DNA of 64,000 nt from Mammaliicoccus sp. Marseille-Q6498 (GCF_946151045.1 NZ_OX267714.1:868001-932000); one strand, 5' to 3'; counted from the stretch's first letter, positions 16,718 through 26,029 are shown. Made by a program: numbers and translations. The notes: generated from the letters alone by a model not told the origin.

Positions 16718-17659
16718 CTATTTACCCCAGCGTAACGTTATGGCACCCCATGTTAGGCCACCACCAAATCCAACTAGGACTAATGTATCGTTATCTTTTA
16801 TTTTACCTTGTTCTAATTCATATGCAATACTTAAAGGTATTGAAGCTGCAGAAGTATTCCCAAATCGATCTACAGTTACACTCATTTTCTCTTTTTCAAT
16901 ACCTAATCTTTCTCTTGCTGATTCCATAATTCTAATATTGGCTTGATGTGGAACAAACAAATCAATGTCATCTGATTGGAGTCCAGCTTTTTCTACTACT
17001 TTAGTAGAAGCTTCACCCATTATTCTAACAGCAAATTTGAATACTTCGCGACCATTCATTCTTATTACGTGTTCATCCATATCTTGATAAAGGTAAGGTC
17101 CACCATTTCCGTCTGAACCAAGTTCAACACCTAATATGCCTCTACCTTTAGAAACTTCACCTATTACAGCAGCTCCTGCACCGTCTCCGAATAATATCGC
17201 TGTACTACGGTCATTCATGTCTGTAATTTTTGATAATTTATCTGCACCAACTACTAAAACATTTTTATAAAGTCCTGAATTTACGAATTGTTGTGCTGTA
17301 ACTAAACCGTAAATAAATCCAGTACATGCTGCTAGTTGATCCATTGATGGTACTTTGTTTAATCCTAATCTTTTTTGAAGTTTTGTCGCTACTGTAGGAA
17401 ATGGTTTATCTCCTGTAGATGTTGCAACAATAATCATTTCAATTTCATCTTTATCTAAACCAGAATCTTCAATTGCTCTACGTGCTGCTTCATAAGCTAA
17501 ATCACTAGTATCTTCGTCTTCAGCAGCAAATCTTCTTTCTTTTATTCCCGTCATTTTTCTAATCCATTCATCGGATGTATCTAAATAACTTTCAAAATGT
17601 TCATTTGTTACCACACGTTCTGGTGAATATGCACCAAAACCTTTTATACCAATATCCAT
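16718..17659 (-). CDS. fabH: 3-oxoacyl-[acyl-carrier-protein] synthase III
   Basis: Initiating condensing enzyme that joins acyl-CoA primers (branched-chain in staphylococci) to malonyl-ACP. The 313-residue protein has the catalytic triad Cys (AACTGFIYG, about residue 112), His (PHQANIRI) and Asn ([11 protein letters not shown]). It is the first gene of fabH-fabF, divergent from the DUF2929-type gene. A FapR-type operator lies 30-50 bp upstream, so malonyl-CoA-responsive control is likely. Confidence 0.96.
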   Translation of the reverse strand: MDIGIKGFGAYSPERVVTNEHFESYLDTSDEWIRKMTGIKERRFAAEDEDTSDLAYEAARRAIEDSGLDKDEIEMIIVATSTGDKPFPTVATKLQKRLGLNKVPSMDQLAACTGFIYGLVTAQQFVNSGLYKNVLVVGADKLSKITDMNDRSTAILFGDGAGAAVIGEVSKGRGILGVELGSDGNGGPYLYQDMDEHVIRMNGREVFKFAVRIMGEASTKVVEKAGLQSDDIDLFVPHQANIRIMESARERLGIEKEKMSVTVDRFGNTSAASIPLSIAYELEQGKIKDNDTLVLVGFGGGLTWGAITLRWGK

Positions 17660-17687
17660 TATATTGACACCTTCTTATAATCTGTTG

Positions 17688-17706
17688 TTATTATCAGGTA
17701 CTAATT
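17688..17706 (-). promoter_or_regulatory. Predicted FapR operator upstream of fabH
   Basis: On the minus strand the stretch ATTAGTACCTGATAATAAC closely fits the known FapR palindrome ATTAGTACCTGATACTAAT. It sits just upstream of fabH, a classical FapR target in Bacillus and Staphylococcus. Confidence 0.75.
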
Positions 17707-17846
17707 TAACATACATTAACTACTATGTACAAGCCAATTGCAACGCTTAAAAAGATTTTCAAACGTTTTCAACATAATAGGTATACATTTTATAAAAAGT
17801 TAATTATAATAAACACTATGAAGTTATACGTAACGGAGGATGAGAC

Positions 17847-18047
17847 ATGCATTACATTATGACATTTATATGGGCATTCTTGTTATCACAGATGATCAAC
17901 TTTGTATTACATAGTTTAGGTGGCTCACAAGAACCTTTAAACTTAGTAAATCCAATTATTTATTCTATATTGTTTACAGTTGTCATTATTTTATTCGATT
18001 TAGTAGTTGGAAAATCTACACAAGATCAAGAACAAGAACAACATTAA
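17847..18047 (+). CDS. DUF2929-type small membrane protein (YjzD-like)
   Basis: A 66-residue protein with two membrane segments and a Q/E-rich hydrophilic tail. It is divergent from fabH with ACGGAGG ahead of the ATG. A small DUF2929 gene lies next to fabH in Bacillus and Staphylococcus, which supports the assignment. No biochemical role is known to me. Confidence 0.75.
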   Translation: MHYIMTFIWAFLLSQMINFVLHSLGGSQEPLNLVNPIIYSILFTVVIILFDLVVGKSTQDQEQEQH

Positions 18048-18056
18048 TAAGTTAAA

Positions 18057-18092
18057 AAGAACCCGTCAATTTTTATTGGCGGGTTCTTTTTT
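18057..18092 (+). terminator. Terminator, copy 1 of a 36-bp direct repeat
   Basis: AAGAACCCGTCAAT faces ATTGGCGGGTTCTTTTTT with an imperfect inner pair. It is repeated identically at 18456-18491, after cassette C. Confidence 0.88.
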
Positions 18093-18106
18093 ATAGATAA
18101 AATTAA

Positions 18107-18194
18107 CTGATTAAAAACGCGCTTGCCTAGGGTACAGACTCAGCCTGTAATCTTCGTCTTGTACTAAACGCTTAGGCGTCTTCGTTTTTAATCG
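18107..18194 (-). repeat. Cassette C module R hairpin
   Basis: Arms GATTAAAAACG and CGTTTTTAATC enclose GCCTAGGGTAC and GTACTAAACGCTTAGGC. It is close to the copies in A and E. Confidence 0.82.
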
Positions 18195-18206
18195 AGGGGT
18201 TATATT

Positions 18207-18395
18207 CTAACGGTCACAATTCCGAATAATGGTCGTTAGAATCCGCTAACAGTCACAATTCTGAATAATGGTCGTTAGAACCCGCTAACGGTCAGAATTC
18301 TGAATAATGGTCGTTAGAACCCGCTAACGGTCAGAATTCTGAATAATGGTCGTTAGAATCCGCTAACGGTCACAATTCCGAATAATGGTCGTTAG
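18207..18395 (+). repeat. Array of five 39-bp hairpin units (CTAACGGTCA type)
   Basis: Arms CTAACGGTCA and TGGTCGTTAG pair at all ten positions in plus-strand RNA if two G-U wobbles are allowed. The complementary RNA would have two A-C mismatches instead, so the plus strand is the better-folding strand. Confidence 0.9.
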
Positions 18396-18415
18396 AACTC
18401 CGAAGCAATTAAAAA

Positions 18416-18454
18416 ACTACCAACAAGTTCACTTTAAGTGTCTTTGTAGACAGT
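18416..18454 (-). terminator. Cassette C module L hairpin
   Basis: ACTACCAACAAGTTCACTT faces AAGTGTCTTTGTAGACAGT with an A-run on its 5' side (a T-run on the minus strand). Confidence 0.65.
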
Positions 18455-18455
18455 T

Positions 18456-18491
18456 AAGAACCCGTCAATTTTTATTGGCGGGTTCTTTTTT
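18456..18491 (-). terminator. clpB terminator, copy 2 of the 36-bp direct repeat
   Basis: Identical to 18057-18092. It lies directly behind the clpB stop at 18494 and reads into Ts on the minus strand. Confidence 0.88.
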
Positions 18492-18493
18492 TG

Positions 18494-21094
18494 TTATTGT
18501 TCTTTCACATCGAATGTTACTTCTTCGTTTTCTAAATGTACGTCTACTTGTGTACCTTCTTTTAAATCGCTACCGATCATTAGTCTTGCTAATGGTGTTT
18601 CGATTTGTCTTTGTACGAAGCGTTTTAATGGTCTTGCACCAAATTGTGGTTCGTATGCTTCTTTAGCAATCCATTCTTTAACGTCTTGATCAACATTAAT
18701 TTTAAGATGCTGATCGAGTAATCTTATATTTAAATTTGTAATAATATGATCGACGATATAACTCATATCTTTTATAGATAATGGTTTGAACAGTACGATA
18801 TCGTCCATTCTGTTTAATATTTCAGGTTTAAAGTATGCGTGAAGGCTATCGTTAACTTGCTTTTTAGCTGATTCTTCAATTTCACCAGATTCTGTAACAC
18901 CATCTAGTAAAAATTGTGAACCGATATTACTTGTCATAATGATGATTGTATTTTTAAAGTCAACGCTACGTCCTTTAGCGTCTGTTAATCTACCTTCGTC
19001 TAGTAATTGAAGTAATACGTTAAAAACATCATTGTGTGCTTTTTCAATTTCGTCTAATAGGATAACTGAATATGGTTGTCTTCTAACCGCTTCTGTTAAT
19101 TGTCCACCTTCTTCATATCCTACATAACCTGGAGGTGCACCAATTAATCGCGCAACAGAATGTTTCTCCATATATTCACTCATATCTATACGAATCATAT
19201 GTTTTTCTGAATCGAATAAAGTCGCAGCTAATGTCTTCGCTAGTTCTGTTTTACCGACCCCTGTAGGACCTAAGAATAAAAAGCTACCAATTGGTCTATT
19301 TGGGTCTTTAATGCCTGCTCTTGCTCTTACAACAGCGTCTGATACTAAATCTACTGCTTCGTCTTGACCGACTACTCTTTCATGTAGAATATCTGATAGT
19401 TTAAGCAGTTTTTCTCTTTCAGTTTCTACTAGTCTTGATACTGGAATACCTGTCCATTGACTCACGATATAGCCAATTTCTTCATCCGTTACGATTTCTC
19501 TAATTAATCTGTCGTGGTCAGATCCAGTTTCTTCTGCAAATGCTTCTTCGAGTTCTTTTAATTCTGCTTCAATTTGTGGTATTTTACCATGTTTTAATTC
19601 TGCTGCTTTTGCTAAGTCATATTGGTTCTCAGCGTTTTCTAAAGCTTGTTTACTTTCATCTAATTCTGCTCTTTTATCTTGTAAAGATTTAATTTGTTCT
19701 TTTTCTTGTTCTACTTTATTTTGTAATTGTTGTTGTTTTTCTTTTTCGTCAGCTAATTCTTTTTGTAATTCTTCTAAACGAATTTGGCTGCTTTGATCGG
19801 ATTCTGATTTTAAAGCATTTTCTTCAATTTCAAGTTGCATAACACGTCTGTTAACTGCATCTAATTCAGTTGGGTTTGATCCCATCTCAGTTCTAATTGT
19901 TGCGCATGCTTGGTCAACTAAATCAATTGCTTTATCTGGTAAGAATCGATCTGTAATATATCGATCTGATAATTCTGTAGCAGCAACAAGTGCTCTATCT
20001 TGAATTCTTACGCCGTGGTGTACTTCATATCTTTCTTTCAATCCTCTTAAAATTGAAATTGTGTCTTCTAAATCTGGTTCTTTAACATTTACTTTTTGGA
20101 ATCTACGTTCTAATGCAGAATCTTTTTCAATATATTGACGGTATTCATTTAAAGTAGTTGCACCGATACAATGCAACTCACCTCTAGCTAACATAGGTTT
20201 AAGCATATTACCTGCGTCCATTGCGCCTTCAGTTTTACCAGCGCCAACTAACATATGAATTTCATCGATAAATAATAGGATTCGTCCTTCTGAATCTTTC
20301 ACTTCTTTCAATACAGCTTTAAGTCTTTCTTCAAATTCACCTCTGAATTTAGCACCTGCTACTAATGCTGATAAATCTAATTCAAAAATTGTTTTATCTA
20401 AAAGTGATTCCGGTACGTCCCTTCTCACGATACGTTGTGCTAAACCTTCGACAATGGCAGTTTTACCAACACCAGGTTCACCAATCAACACAGGGTTATT
20501 TTTTGTTTTACGACTTAATATGCGAATTGTATTTCTTATTTCTTCATCTCTACCAATAACAGGATCCATTTTCCCTTTTCTTACTTCTTCAACTAAATCA
20601 CGACCGTATTTAGCTAAAGCTTCATATTGTACTTCAGGATTTTGTGTAGTCACTCGATTTCCTCCCCTAATTTTATTTATAATTTCATTTACGACTTCTT
20701 TTTTGTTGCCTACTTTTTCTTTAGTCGTTTGATCAACTTCGATTGCTGCTTTTAATAGATGTTCCATTGACATGAAATCATCTTGCATGTCTTCTTTAAT
20801 TTGATTTGCTTTATTAAATAATTCATTCAGTTTTGGTGAAATGTATTGACCATATTGTACATTATCACCTGTTACTACAGAATATTGTTTTAATTTCTGT
20901 TCATAAGAATTTTTTAAATCATCTGTATCTATACTTGCTCTTTCTAGAGTTCTTTTAAAAATACTTTCATCTTCATTTAATGCTGATAACAATACAGCTT
21001 CTATTTCAATATTTTGTAGTTGATATGATTGTGATAATTGTTGTGCTTGTTCAACAACGCTCTGAACTGAATATGTCATTTGATTAATATCCAA
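18494..21094 (-). CDS. clpB: ATP-dependent disaggregase ClpB
   Basis: Hexameric AAA+ chaperone that rescues aggregated proteins with DnaK. The 866-residue product has a Clp N-domain (about 1-145), AAA-1 with Walker [10 protein letters not shown] (about 205), a coiled-coil middle domain (about 405-520), AAA-2 with GPTGVGKTE (about 605) and the C-terminal D2-small domain. TTG 21094 is preferred because it gives the N-terminus aligned with S. aureus ClpB (xDINxMTY) and has AGAGGTGA five bases upstream; an in-frame GTG three codons earlier overlaps that site. Two CtsR boxes flank the promoter. Confidence 0.95.
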   Translation of the reverse strand: MDINQMTYSVQSVVEQAQQLSQSYQLQNIEIEAVLLSALNEDESIFKRTLERASIDTDDLKNSYEQKLKQYSVVTGDNVQYGQYISPKLNELFNKANQIKEDMQDDFMSMEHLLKAAIEVDQTTKEKVGNKKEVVNEIINKIRGGNRVTTQNPEVQYEALAKYGRDLVEEVRKGKMDPVIGRDEEIRNTIRILSRKTKNNPVLIGEPGVGKTAIVEGLAQRIVRRDVPESLLDKTIFELDLSALVAGAKFRGEFEERLKAVLKEVKDSEGRILLFIDEIHMLVGAGKTEGAMDAGNMLKPMLARGELHCIGATTLNEYRQYIEKDSALERRFQKVNVKEPDLEDTISILRGLKERYEVHHGVRIQDRALVAATELSDRYITDRFLPDKAIDLVDQACATIRTEMGSNPTELDAVNRRVMQLEIEENALKSESDQSSQIRLEELQKELADEKEKQQQLQNKVEQEKEQIKSLQDKRAELDESKQALENAENQYDLAKAAELKHGKIPQIEAELKELEEAFAEETGSDHDRLIREIVTDEEIGYIVSQWTGIPVSRLVETEREKLLKLSDILHERVVGQDEAVDLVSDAVVRARAGIKDPNRPIGSFLFLGPTGVGKTELAKTLAATLFDSEKHMIRIDMSEYMEKHSVARLIGAPPGYVGYEEGGQLTEAVRRQPYSVILLDEIEKAHNDVFNVLLQLLDEGRLTDAKGRSVDFKNTIIIMTSNIGSQFLLDGVTESGEIEESAKKQVNDSLHAYFKPEILNRMDDIVLFKPLSIKDMSYIVDHIITNLNIRLLDQHLKINVDQDVKEWIAKEAYEPQFGARPLKRFVQRQIETPLARLMIGSDLKEGTQVDVHLENEEVTFDVKEQ

Positions 21095-21126
21095 ATTTAT
21101 CACCTCTTATTGATTAATGGTCTTTA

Positions 21127-21144
21127 GTTTGACTATCTTTGACC
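21127..21144 (-). promoter_or_regulatory. CtsR operator 1 of clpB
   Basis: On the minus strand GGTCAAAGATAGTCAAAC fits the CtsR heptamer tandem (GGTCAAA-NAN-RGTCAAA). It lies just downstream of the -10. Confidence 0.85.
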
Positions 21145-21151
21145 TATTTTT

Positions 21152-21180
21152 ATTATACCCAGTTTGACCTTCTTTGACAA
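21152..21180 (-). promoter_or_regulatory. clpB promoter
   Basis: On the minus strand a -35 TTGTCA (21175-21180) and a -10 TATAAT (21152-21157) are separated by 17 bp. The -35 overlaps CtsR operator 2. Confidence 0.85.
21162..21178 (-). promoter_or_regulatory. CtsR operator 2 of clpB
   Basis: On the minus strand GTCAAAGAAGGTCAAAC matches the CtsR box and covers the spacer and -35, so repression by CtsR is well supported. Confidence 0.85.
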
Positions 21181-21231
21181 ATATAAAGCATCGAAAAAAT
21201 TGAAACTTCTCCATTACATTTTATGGTAAAA

Positions 21232-21237
21232 TATAAT
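21232..21237 (+). promoter_or_regulatory. -10 element (TATAAT) for the Crp/Fnr gene
   Basis: TATAAT lies 26 bp upstream of the GTG start; no convincing -35 is seen at the usual distance. Confidence 0.4.
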
Positions 21238-21262
21238 TGATTTTATAAGGGGAAGTGATTAT

Positions 21263-21955
21263 GTGCAGACAACTTACACAGAAGCTACTTCAGTAATTGA
21301 ATACATTATTAACCATGGTCAACGGTTGCATTTTAATGCTCACCACTACATATACCTTTCTGGGGACTTATGTAATCATATTTATGTCATAACGGATGGA
21401 AAAGTTATTACACAACGCGTTATGGAAGATGGGAAAGAATTTAATACTAAATTGTTAGGACATCATAGCATATTCGGTTCAACAACATTATTTTGCGGCA
21501 GAAAGACACATGCCCTTTCTGCAAAAGTTAAAGAAGACGCAACCGTTTATAAAATGCCTAAAAAACAATTTGAAGAAGCCATTTTAACGGATGAAGTTTT
21601 GAAATACGAATGGATACTATGGGTACAAAATGAAAACGAAAAAAACGAATATCAAATTAGAGATATTTATACGCTTGGTAAGACGAGTGCTTTTTATTCA
21701 ATACTTATTAAATTAGCTAACACTTATGGTATTCATGATGGAGATAGTATATTAATTAATGTAGATTTAACAAATCATGAATTAGCAAACTTTTGCAATG
21801 TTACAAGAGAAAGCGTAAATCGTATGTTGAGTAATTTAAAGAAGAAAAATATTGTATCAATCAACCAAAAAAGAATTACAATTCATAATTTAGACTACTT
21901 AAAAAAATCAATTAACTGCGAAAACTGTCCACAGTCGATATGTAGAATAGAATAG
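21263..21955 (+). CDS. Crp/Fnr-family transcriptional regulator with C-terminal cysteine cluster
   Basis: A 230-residue cytoplasmic regulator. Residues about 15-115 form a cNMP-type beta-barrel and about 150-215 a winged-helix domain whose recognition helix reads TNHELANFCNVTRESVNRMLSNL. The extreme C-terminus is CENCPQSIC, a CxxC-x4-C cluster that could sense redox state or metal; this is inference. GTG 21263 is used, with AAGGGGAAG ahead; the ATG two bases upstream is in another frame. It is monocistronic, between clpB (divergent) and a hairpin array. I cannot assign it to ArcR or another named member. Confidence 0.8.
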   Translation: MQTTYTEATSVIEYIINHGQRLHFNAHHYIYLSGDLCNHIYVITDGKVITQRVMEDGKEFNTKLLGHHSIFGSTTLFCGRKTHALSAKVKEDATVYKMPKKQFEEAILTDEVLKYEWILWVQNENEKNEYQIRDIYTLGKTSAFYSILIKLANTYGIHDGDSILINVDLTNHELANFCNVTRESVNRMLSNLKKKNIVSINQKRITIHNLDYLKKSINCENCPQSICRIE

Positions 21956-21985
21956 TTGGTTTGAGAATGGTGTTATATTTGGTTG

Positions 21986-22216
21986 AACGCACGATATTTT
22001 TTGGAGATATCGTGCGTTTAGTCCGGTATCGCACCATATCCTGAAGATATCGTGCGTTTAGTCCGGTATCGCACCATATCTTGGAGATATCGTGCGTTTA
22101 GCCCAGTATCGCACCATATCTTGAAGATATCGTGCGTTTAGTCCGGTATCGCACCATATCTTGGAGATATCGTGCGTTTAGCCCGGTATCGCACCATATC
22201 CTGAAGATATCGTGCG
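21986..22216 (+). repeat. Array of 40-bp hairpin units (GATATCGTGCG type)
   Basis: Units start at 22006, 22046, 22086, 22126, 22166 and a partial one at 22206. The arms GATATCGTGCG and CGCACCATATC pair except for one C-C mismatch. A leading inverted half-unit at 21986 (AACGCACGATAT) can pair perfectly with the first unit's ATATCGTGCGTT. There are no unique spacers. It lies between the convergent Crp/Fnr and sufT genes. Confidence 0.88.
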
Positions 22217-22227
22217 ATGTTGGATTG

Positions 22228-22304
22228 GAAACGCCAAAAATCTTTCGGGAACTTTGGCGTTTCGGGTTAAATCGCCAAAAATCTTTCGGGAACTTTGGCG
22301 ATTT
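22228..22304 (+). repeat. Twin hairpins with identical loops and compensated stems
   Basis: Hairpin 1 (22228-22263) has stem GAAACGCCAAA/TTTGGCGTTTC. Hairpin 2 (22269-22304) has stem AAATCGCCAAA/TTTGGCGATTT. Both carry the same 14-nt loop AATCTTTCGGGAAC. The outer bases differ on both arms in a pair-preserving way. Confidence 0.85.
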
Positions 22305-22327
22305 CTACATTCTTATACTTCATCAAA

Positions 22328-22362
22328 GAAAGAGCCTAGGAAAATTTCCTAGGCTCTTTCTC
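22328..22362 (-). terminator. sufT terminator (bidirectional)
   Basis: AGAAAGAGCCTAGGAAA and TTTCCTAGGCTCTTTCT form a perfect hairpin shortly after the sufT stop. Confidence 0.85.
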
Positions 22363-22374
22363 ATAACAAATATA

Positions 22375-22683
22375 TTAACTTACACCTAATGCAATTTTAG
22401 CATAACGTGACATTTTGTCTTTATTCCAAGGTGGATTCCAGACGATGTTAACTTCTGTTTCTTTGACTTCAGGTAATTCACCTAATGCAGTTTTAACCTG
22501 ATCTATAATTTGGGGCCCTAATGGACAACCCATAGAAGTTAATGTCATTTCAACTGTGCATAAACCTTCATCGTCTAAATCAACGTTATATACAAGTCCT
22601 AAGTTCACAATGTCAATTCCAAGTTCTGGGTCAATGACATTTTCTAATGCGCCTAAGATACTATCTTTCATTGCTTCTTCCAT
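22375..22683 (-). CDS. sufT: Iron-sulfur cluster assembly factor SufT (MIP18/DUF59 family)
   Basis: A 102-residue cytoplasmic protein of the PaaD/MIP18 family with the conserved DPELGIDIVNLGLVY block and the invariant Cys in SMGCPLG. In S. aureus the homologue SufT helps mature Fe-S proteins under high demand. It is monocistronic, divergent from the HAD gene at 22806. Confidence 0.88.
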   Translation of the reverse strand: MEEAMKDSILGALENVIDPELGIDIVNLGLVYNVDLDDEGLCTVEMTLTSMGCPLGPQIIDQVKTALGELPEVKETEVNIVWNPPWNKDKMSRYAKIALGVS

Positions 22684-22805
22684 TTTTTCACCTCATTCTA
22701 AAAGTTACTATATATAATATATCAAATTTAAAGCGTTCGATAAAGAAAATGATATGATATTATGGTATAAGACTAAAAAGTTAAAGAAAGTTAGGAGTTA
22801 TCGAT

Positions 22806-23618
22806 ATGGACAAACATTTAATTTGTTTAGATTTAGATGGTACATTATTAACCGATGAAAAACACATCAGCCCATTTACAAAGAGGGTTCTTCAATATTT
22901 AAAAAAATCTGGTCATGAAATTATGATTTCAACTGGCCGACCATATCGAGCAAGTATTGATTATTATAACGCAATGGATATGAACACACCGATTATTAAC
23001 TTTAATGGTGCTTTTATTCATCATCCTTTAGATAATCGATTCGAACCTGTACACGAACAGTTAGACGCTCGTGTTGCGACTAATATTTTCAATGATATTA
23101 GCAAATTGAATGTCAAAAATATTATTGCAGAAGTTAGAGACCAAGTATATATAAATAATTATGATAAAGCTTTATTTGAAGGTTTTAGTATGGGCAATCC
23201 TGAAATCAAATATGGCGAATTGAATGAACTTTTACCTGAAGCACCAACGAGTTTATTGATTCAAGCTGAAGATAGTGAAATTCCTAGAATAAAAAGACAT
23301 CTTAGTAAGCACTATGCTGAAAATATTGAACATCGTCGTTGGGGTGCCCCATTCCCTGTAATTGAAATTGTGAAAAAGGGTATAAATAAAGGAAAAGCTG
23401 TAAAATATGTAGCTGAATATTTAAATATTGATTTTGATAATATTATCGCTTTTGGTGATGAAGATAATGATTATGAAATGATTCAATTTGCCAATTACGG
23501 TGTAGCGATGGGCAATGCCATTCCTGAACTTAAAGAAATCGCAAATGATGTGACAGATACTAACAATGATGATGGTATCGGAAAATATTTAAATAAATAT
23601 TTCGAATTAAATTTATAA
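22806..23618 (+). CDS. Cof-type HAD-IIB family hydrolase
   Basis: A 270-residue phosphatase-like protein. Motif I is LDLDGTLL with the nucleophile Asp near residue 10, motif II lies in MISTGRPY, and motif IV is FGDEDNDYEM. The IIB cap lies between. The substrate is unknown, as for most Cof proteins (sugar phosphates or flavin/PLP phosphates are typical). It begins a three-gene operon with degV and cdr (gaps 12 and 6 bp). Confidence 0.88.
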   Translation: MDKHLICLDLDGTLLTDEKHISPFTKRVLQYLKKSGHEIMISTGRPYRASIDYYNAMDMNTPIINFNGAFIHHPLDNRFEPVHEQLDARVATNIFNDISKLNVKNIIAEVRDQVYINNYDKALFEGFSMGNPEIKYGELNELLPEAPTSLLIQAEDSEIPRIKRHLSKHYAENIEHRRWGAPFPVIEIVKKGINKGKAVKYVAEYLNIDFDNIIAFGDEDNDYEMIQFANYGVAMGNAIPELKEIANDVTDTNNDDGIGKYLNKYFELNL

Positions 23619-23630
23619 GGAGTTTTCATT

Positions 23631-24476
23631 ATGAAAATGATAGTAGATAGTGGATCAGACTTAACATTAGAACAAATTGAAGCGCACGGATTTTACTTTT
23701 TACCTTATGGAATTGTAATTGATGGTAAAAGTAAGGTCGACCAATATGAAATATCTAATGAAGAAGTATTAAATGCTATTAAAAACAATCAACATCCAAA
23801 AACGAACCAAGCTACTATGGAACAAATGACAAAAGTTTTTACCGAAATAGCTGAAAATAATGAACAAGCTATTTATATCGCTTTTAGTAGTGCATTAAGT
23901 GGCACATATCAAACAGCTTGTTTAGTAAAAGAACAAGTGAAAGAAGATTATCCTGATTTAGATATCACAATCTATGATTCACTAAGTGCATCGATGGGGT
24001 TAGGAAAATTAATCCTAGATACTCATGATAAAATCAATGCATCTTATTCATTTGAAGAAATAGATCAATATATTAAAGACAAAATAAATAAAATTAGACA
24101 TTTATTCACAGTTAAAGATTTAAAATATTTAGCAAGTGGTGGCCGTTTATCTAAAGGACAAGCGTTCTTAGGCACATTGCTTAACATTAAACCCCTACTA
24201 CATGTAGAAGAAGGTAAACTTGTACCAATTGAAAAATACCGTGGTTCAAAAAAATTATGGCATGCCATAATAGAAAAAATGAAAAATGAAAATAAAGACT
24301 TTTCAAACGAAACAATTTATATGACGCATGCTGATGATTTAGAAGAAGCTGAAAAATTAAAAGCATTAATGGTACAAGAATTATCACCTAAAGATGTCAT
24401 CATTTCTAACATTGGCCCAGTCATTAGCTCTCATACAGGAAGTGGTACGGTCGCAATCTTTTATTATAAGGAGTAA
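23631..24476 (+). CDS. DegV family protein (fatty-acid binding, FakB-like)
   Basis: The 281-residue protein starts with the DegV hallmark DSGSDLT and has the lipid-pocket Ser region FSSALSGTYQ and the C-terminal GPVISSHTGSGT. FakB proteins of this family present fatty acids to FakA kinase; which lipid this one binds cannot be told. AAGGAG precedes the ATG. It is the middle gene of the HAD-degV-cdr unit. Confidence 0.87.
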   Translation: MKMIVDSGSDLTLEQIEAHGFYFLPYGIVIDGKSKVDQYEISNEEVLNAIKNNQHPKTNQATMEQMTKVFTEIAENNEQAIYIAFSSALSGTYQTACLVKEQVKEDYPDLDITIYDSLSASMGLGKLILDTHDKINASYSFEEIDQYIKDKINKIRHLFTVKDLKYLASGGRLSKGQAFLGTLLNIKPLLHVEEGKLVPIEKYRGSKKLWHAIIEKMKNENKDFSNETIYMTHADDLEEAEKLKALMVQELSPKDVIISNIGPVISSHTGSGTVAIFYYKE

Positions 24477-24482
24477 TGCCAT

Positions 24483-25814
24483 ATGAATAAAATCATTGTT
24501 ATAGGTGCTGTAGCCGGTGGTGCTACAGTTGCATCTCAAATTAGAAGATTAGATTCTGAAAGTGAAATTGTTGTTTATGAAAAAGACAGAGACATGAGCT
24601 TTGCAAATTGTGGCTTACCCTACTATTTAGGTGGCGTGGTCGAAGATAGAGACCTCATGTTATCTACTACACCACAACAATTTTATGATAAAAAGAACAT
24701 CACTGTAAAAACTTTTCATGAAGCGATTGAGTTAAATGATCAAGATAAAACTGTAACAATTAAAAATCATCAAACAGGTGAAACGTTTACCGATCATTAT
24801 GACCAACTTATTTTAAGTCCAGGATGTCGCGCTCGTCAGTTACCTATTAAGTCAGATCGCTTATTTACGTTAAGAAATTTAGTAGATACCGATAAAATAG
24901 AACATTTTATCGAAACACAAAATGTTAAAAAAGCTTTAGTTGTCGGCGCTGGGTATGTCAGTTTAGAAATATTGGAAAACCTATATCATAGAGGTATTCA
25001 AACTACTTTTATCCATAGAAGTGAACACATCAACAAAAGTATGGACAAAGATTTAAATAAAGTGATTTTTGATGAAATTGAAAAGAGAAACATCAACTAT
25101 AGATTAAACGAAGAAATGGTTTCAATTGAAGATAAAACTGTGACATTTAAATCAGGTCAAGTTGAAGATTATGATATCATCATCGCTGGTGTTGGTATTG
25201 AACCGAATAGTGATTGGTTAAAATCTTCGTCACTTCAATTAAATGAAAAAGGTTATATTCCAGTAAACGAATTTTTCGAAACCAACGTAAAAGATGTATA
25301 CGCACTTGGTGATGTCATTGAAACATTTTATAGACATACAAAAACACCTACTACCATCACGTTAGCTTGGGGCGCACATCGAGCAGCATCATTAATTGCT
25401 GAAAACCTCGTCGCAAGTTCTACTACAAAAAAAGTTTCCTTTAAAGGACTATTAGGTACAAATATTGTCCGCGTGTTTGATTACGCTCTAGGAAGTGTTG
25501 GTATTAGTGAAGCAGAACTTAAAGCATATAACTATACCGTTGTAGAACAAGTTCAAAAACAACATGCAGGATATTATCCAGATGCAGAACCCATTACATT
25601 AAGAGTTTATTTTGAAAATAACACACGAAAAATACTACGTGCCTGCGCAGTTGGTAAAGACGGAGCAGATAAAAGGATTGATATACTAGCTACTGCTATT
25701 ATTGGTGGTTTAACAGTAGACGAATTAAGAGATATAGAAATCGCATATGCACCACCATTCTCAAGCCCAAAAGATATCGTAAATATGATTGGGTATAAAG
25801 CACAATCCAAATAA
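24483..25814 (+). CDS. cdr: Coenzyme A disulfide reductase
   Basis: Cytoplasmic flavoenzyme that keeps CoA reduced with NADPH, CoA being a major low-molecular thiol in staphylococci. The 443-residue protein has the FAD motif GAVAGGATVASQ, the single active-site Cys in SFANCGLPYY (residue about 43), the NAD(P) motif VVGAGYVSLE, a second FAD motif VYALGDVIE and the C-terminal dimerisation domain. It is the last gene of its operon; the module L hairpin of cassette D serves as its terminator. Confidence 0.93.
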   Translation: MNKIIVIGAVAGGATVASQIRRLDSESEIVVYEKDRDMSFANCGLPYYLGGVVEDRDLMLSTTPQQFYDKKNITVKTFHEAIELNDQDKTVTIKNHQTGETFTDHYDQLILSPGCRARQLPIKSDRLFTLRNLVDTDKIEHFIETQNVKKALVVGAGYVSLEILENLYHRGIQTTFIHRSEHINKSMDKDLNKVIFDEIEKRNINYRLNEEMVSIEDKTVTFKSGQVEDYDIIIAGVGIEPNSDWLKSSSLQLNEKGYIPVNEFFETNVKDVYALGDVIETFYRHTKTPTTITLAWGAHRAASLIAENLVASSTTKKVSFKGLLGTNIVRVFDYALGSVGISEAELKAYNYTVVEQVQKQHAGYYPDAEPITLRVYFENNTRKILRACAVGKDGADKRIDILATAIIGGLTVDELRDIEIAYAPPFSSPKDIVNMIGYKAQSK

Positions 25815-25823
25815 AGTAATATA

Positions 25824-25835
25824 AATAAAACAGAC
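25824..25835 (+). repeat. 12-bp direct repeat flanking cassette D, left copy
   Basis: AATAAAACAGAC recurs at 27818-27829. The right copy is the first arm of the amylase-gene terminator; here the hairpin is not completed and module L begins instead. Confidence 0.6.
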
Positions 25836-25879
25836 TGCCGGCAAATTCACGTAAAGTGAAGTTGTTGGCAGTTTTTTTG
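25834..25879 (+). terminator. cdr terminator / cassette D module L
   Basis: ACTGCCGGCAAATTCAC faces GTGAAGTTGTTGGCAGT and is followed by seven Ts. Confidence 0.8.
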
Positions 25880-25883
25880 TGCG

Positions 25884-26029
25884 CTAACTAGCTTGTTTTC
25901 AAATTCTTGCTAGTTACAGATTCTAACTAGCTTGTTTTTTATTTCTTGCTAGTTAGAGCTAAAAAGTCGTGATTTATAGTGTCTATTTACACTATTTCAT
26001 AGCCAAAACAGCGCTAACTAGCTTGTTTT
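25884..26029 (-). repeat. CTAACTAGC-type hairpin array, left of the IS
   Basis: Hairpins with arms CTAACTAGC/GCTAGTTAG and the ATAGTGT/ACACTAT spacer hairpin are present, in the same superunit order as cassette B but inverted. Confidence 0.82.

Larger units (their letters stand above)
18093..18455 (-). repeat. Composite intergenic cassette C
   Basis: The end motif TAGATAAA is followed by module R (18107-18194), five 39-bp hairpin units (18207-18395) and module L (18416-18454). It lies between the convergent DUF2929-type gene and clpB, bracketed by terminator copies. Confidence 0.85.

Noticed and set aside
22132-22389. Plus-strand ORF of 85 codons through the 40-bp array and twin hairpins
   Set aside because: It consists of repeat units read in frame and runs antisense into sufT; no ribosome site or family resemblance.
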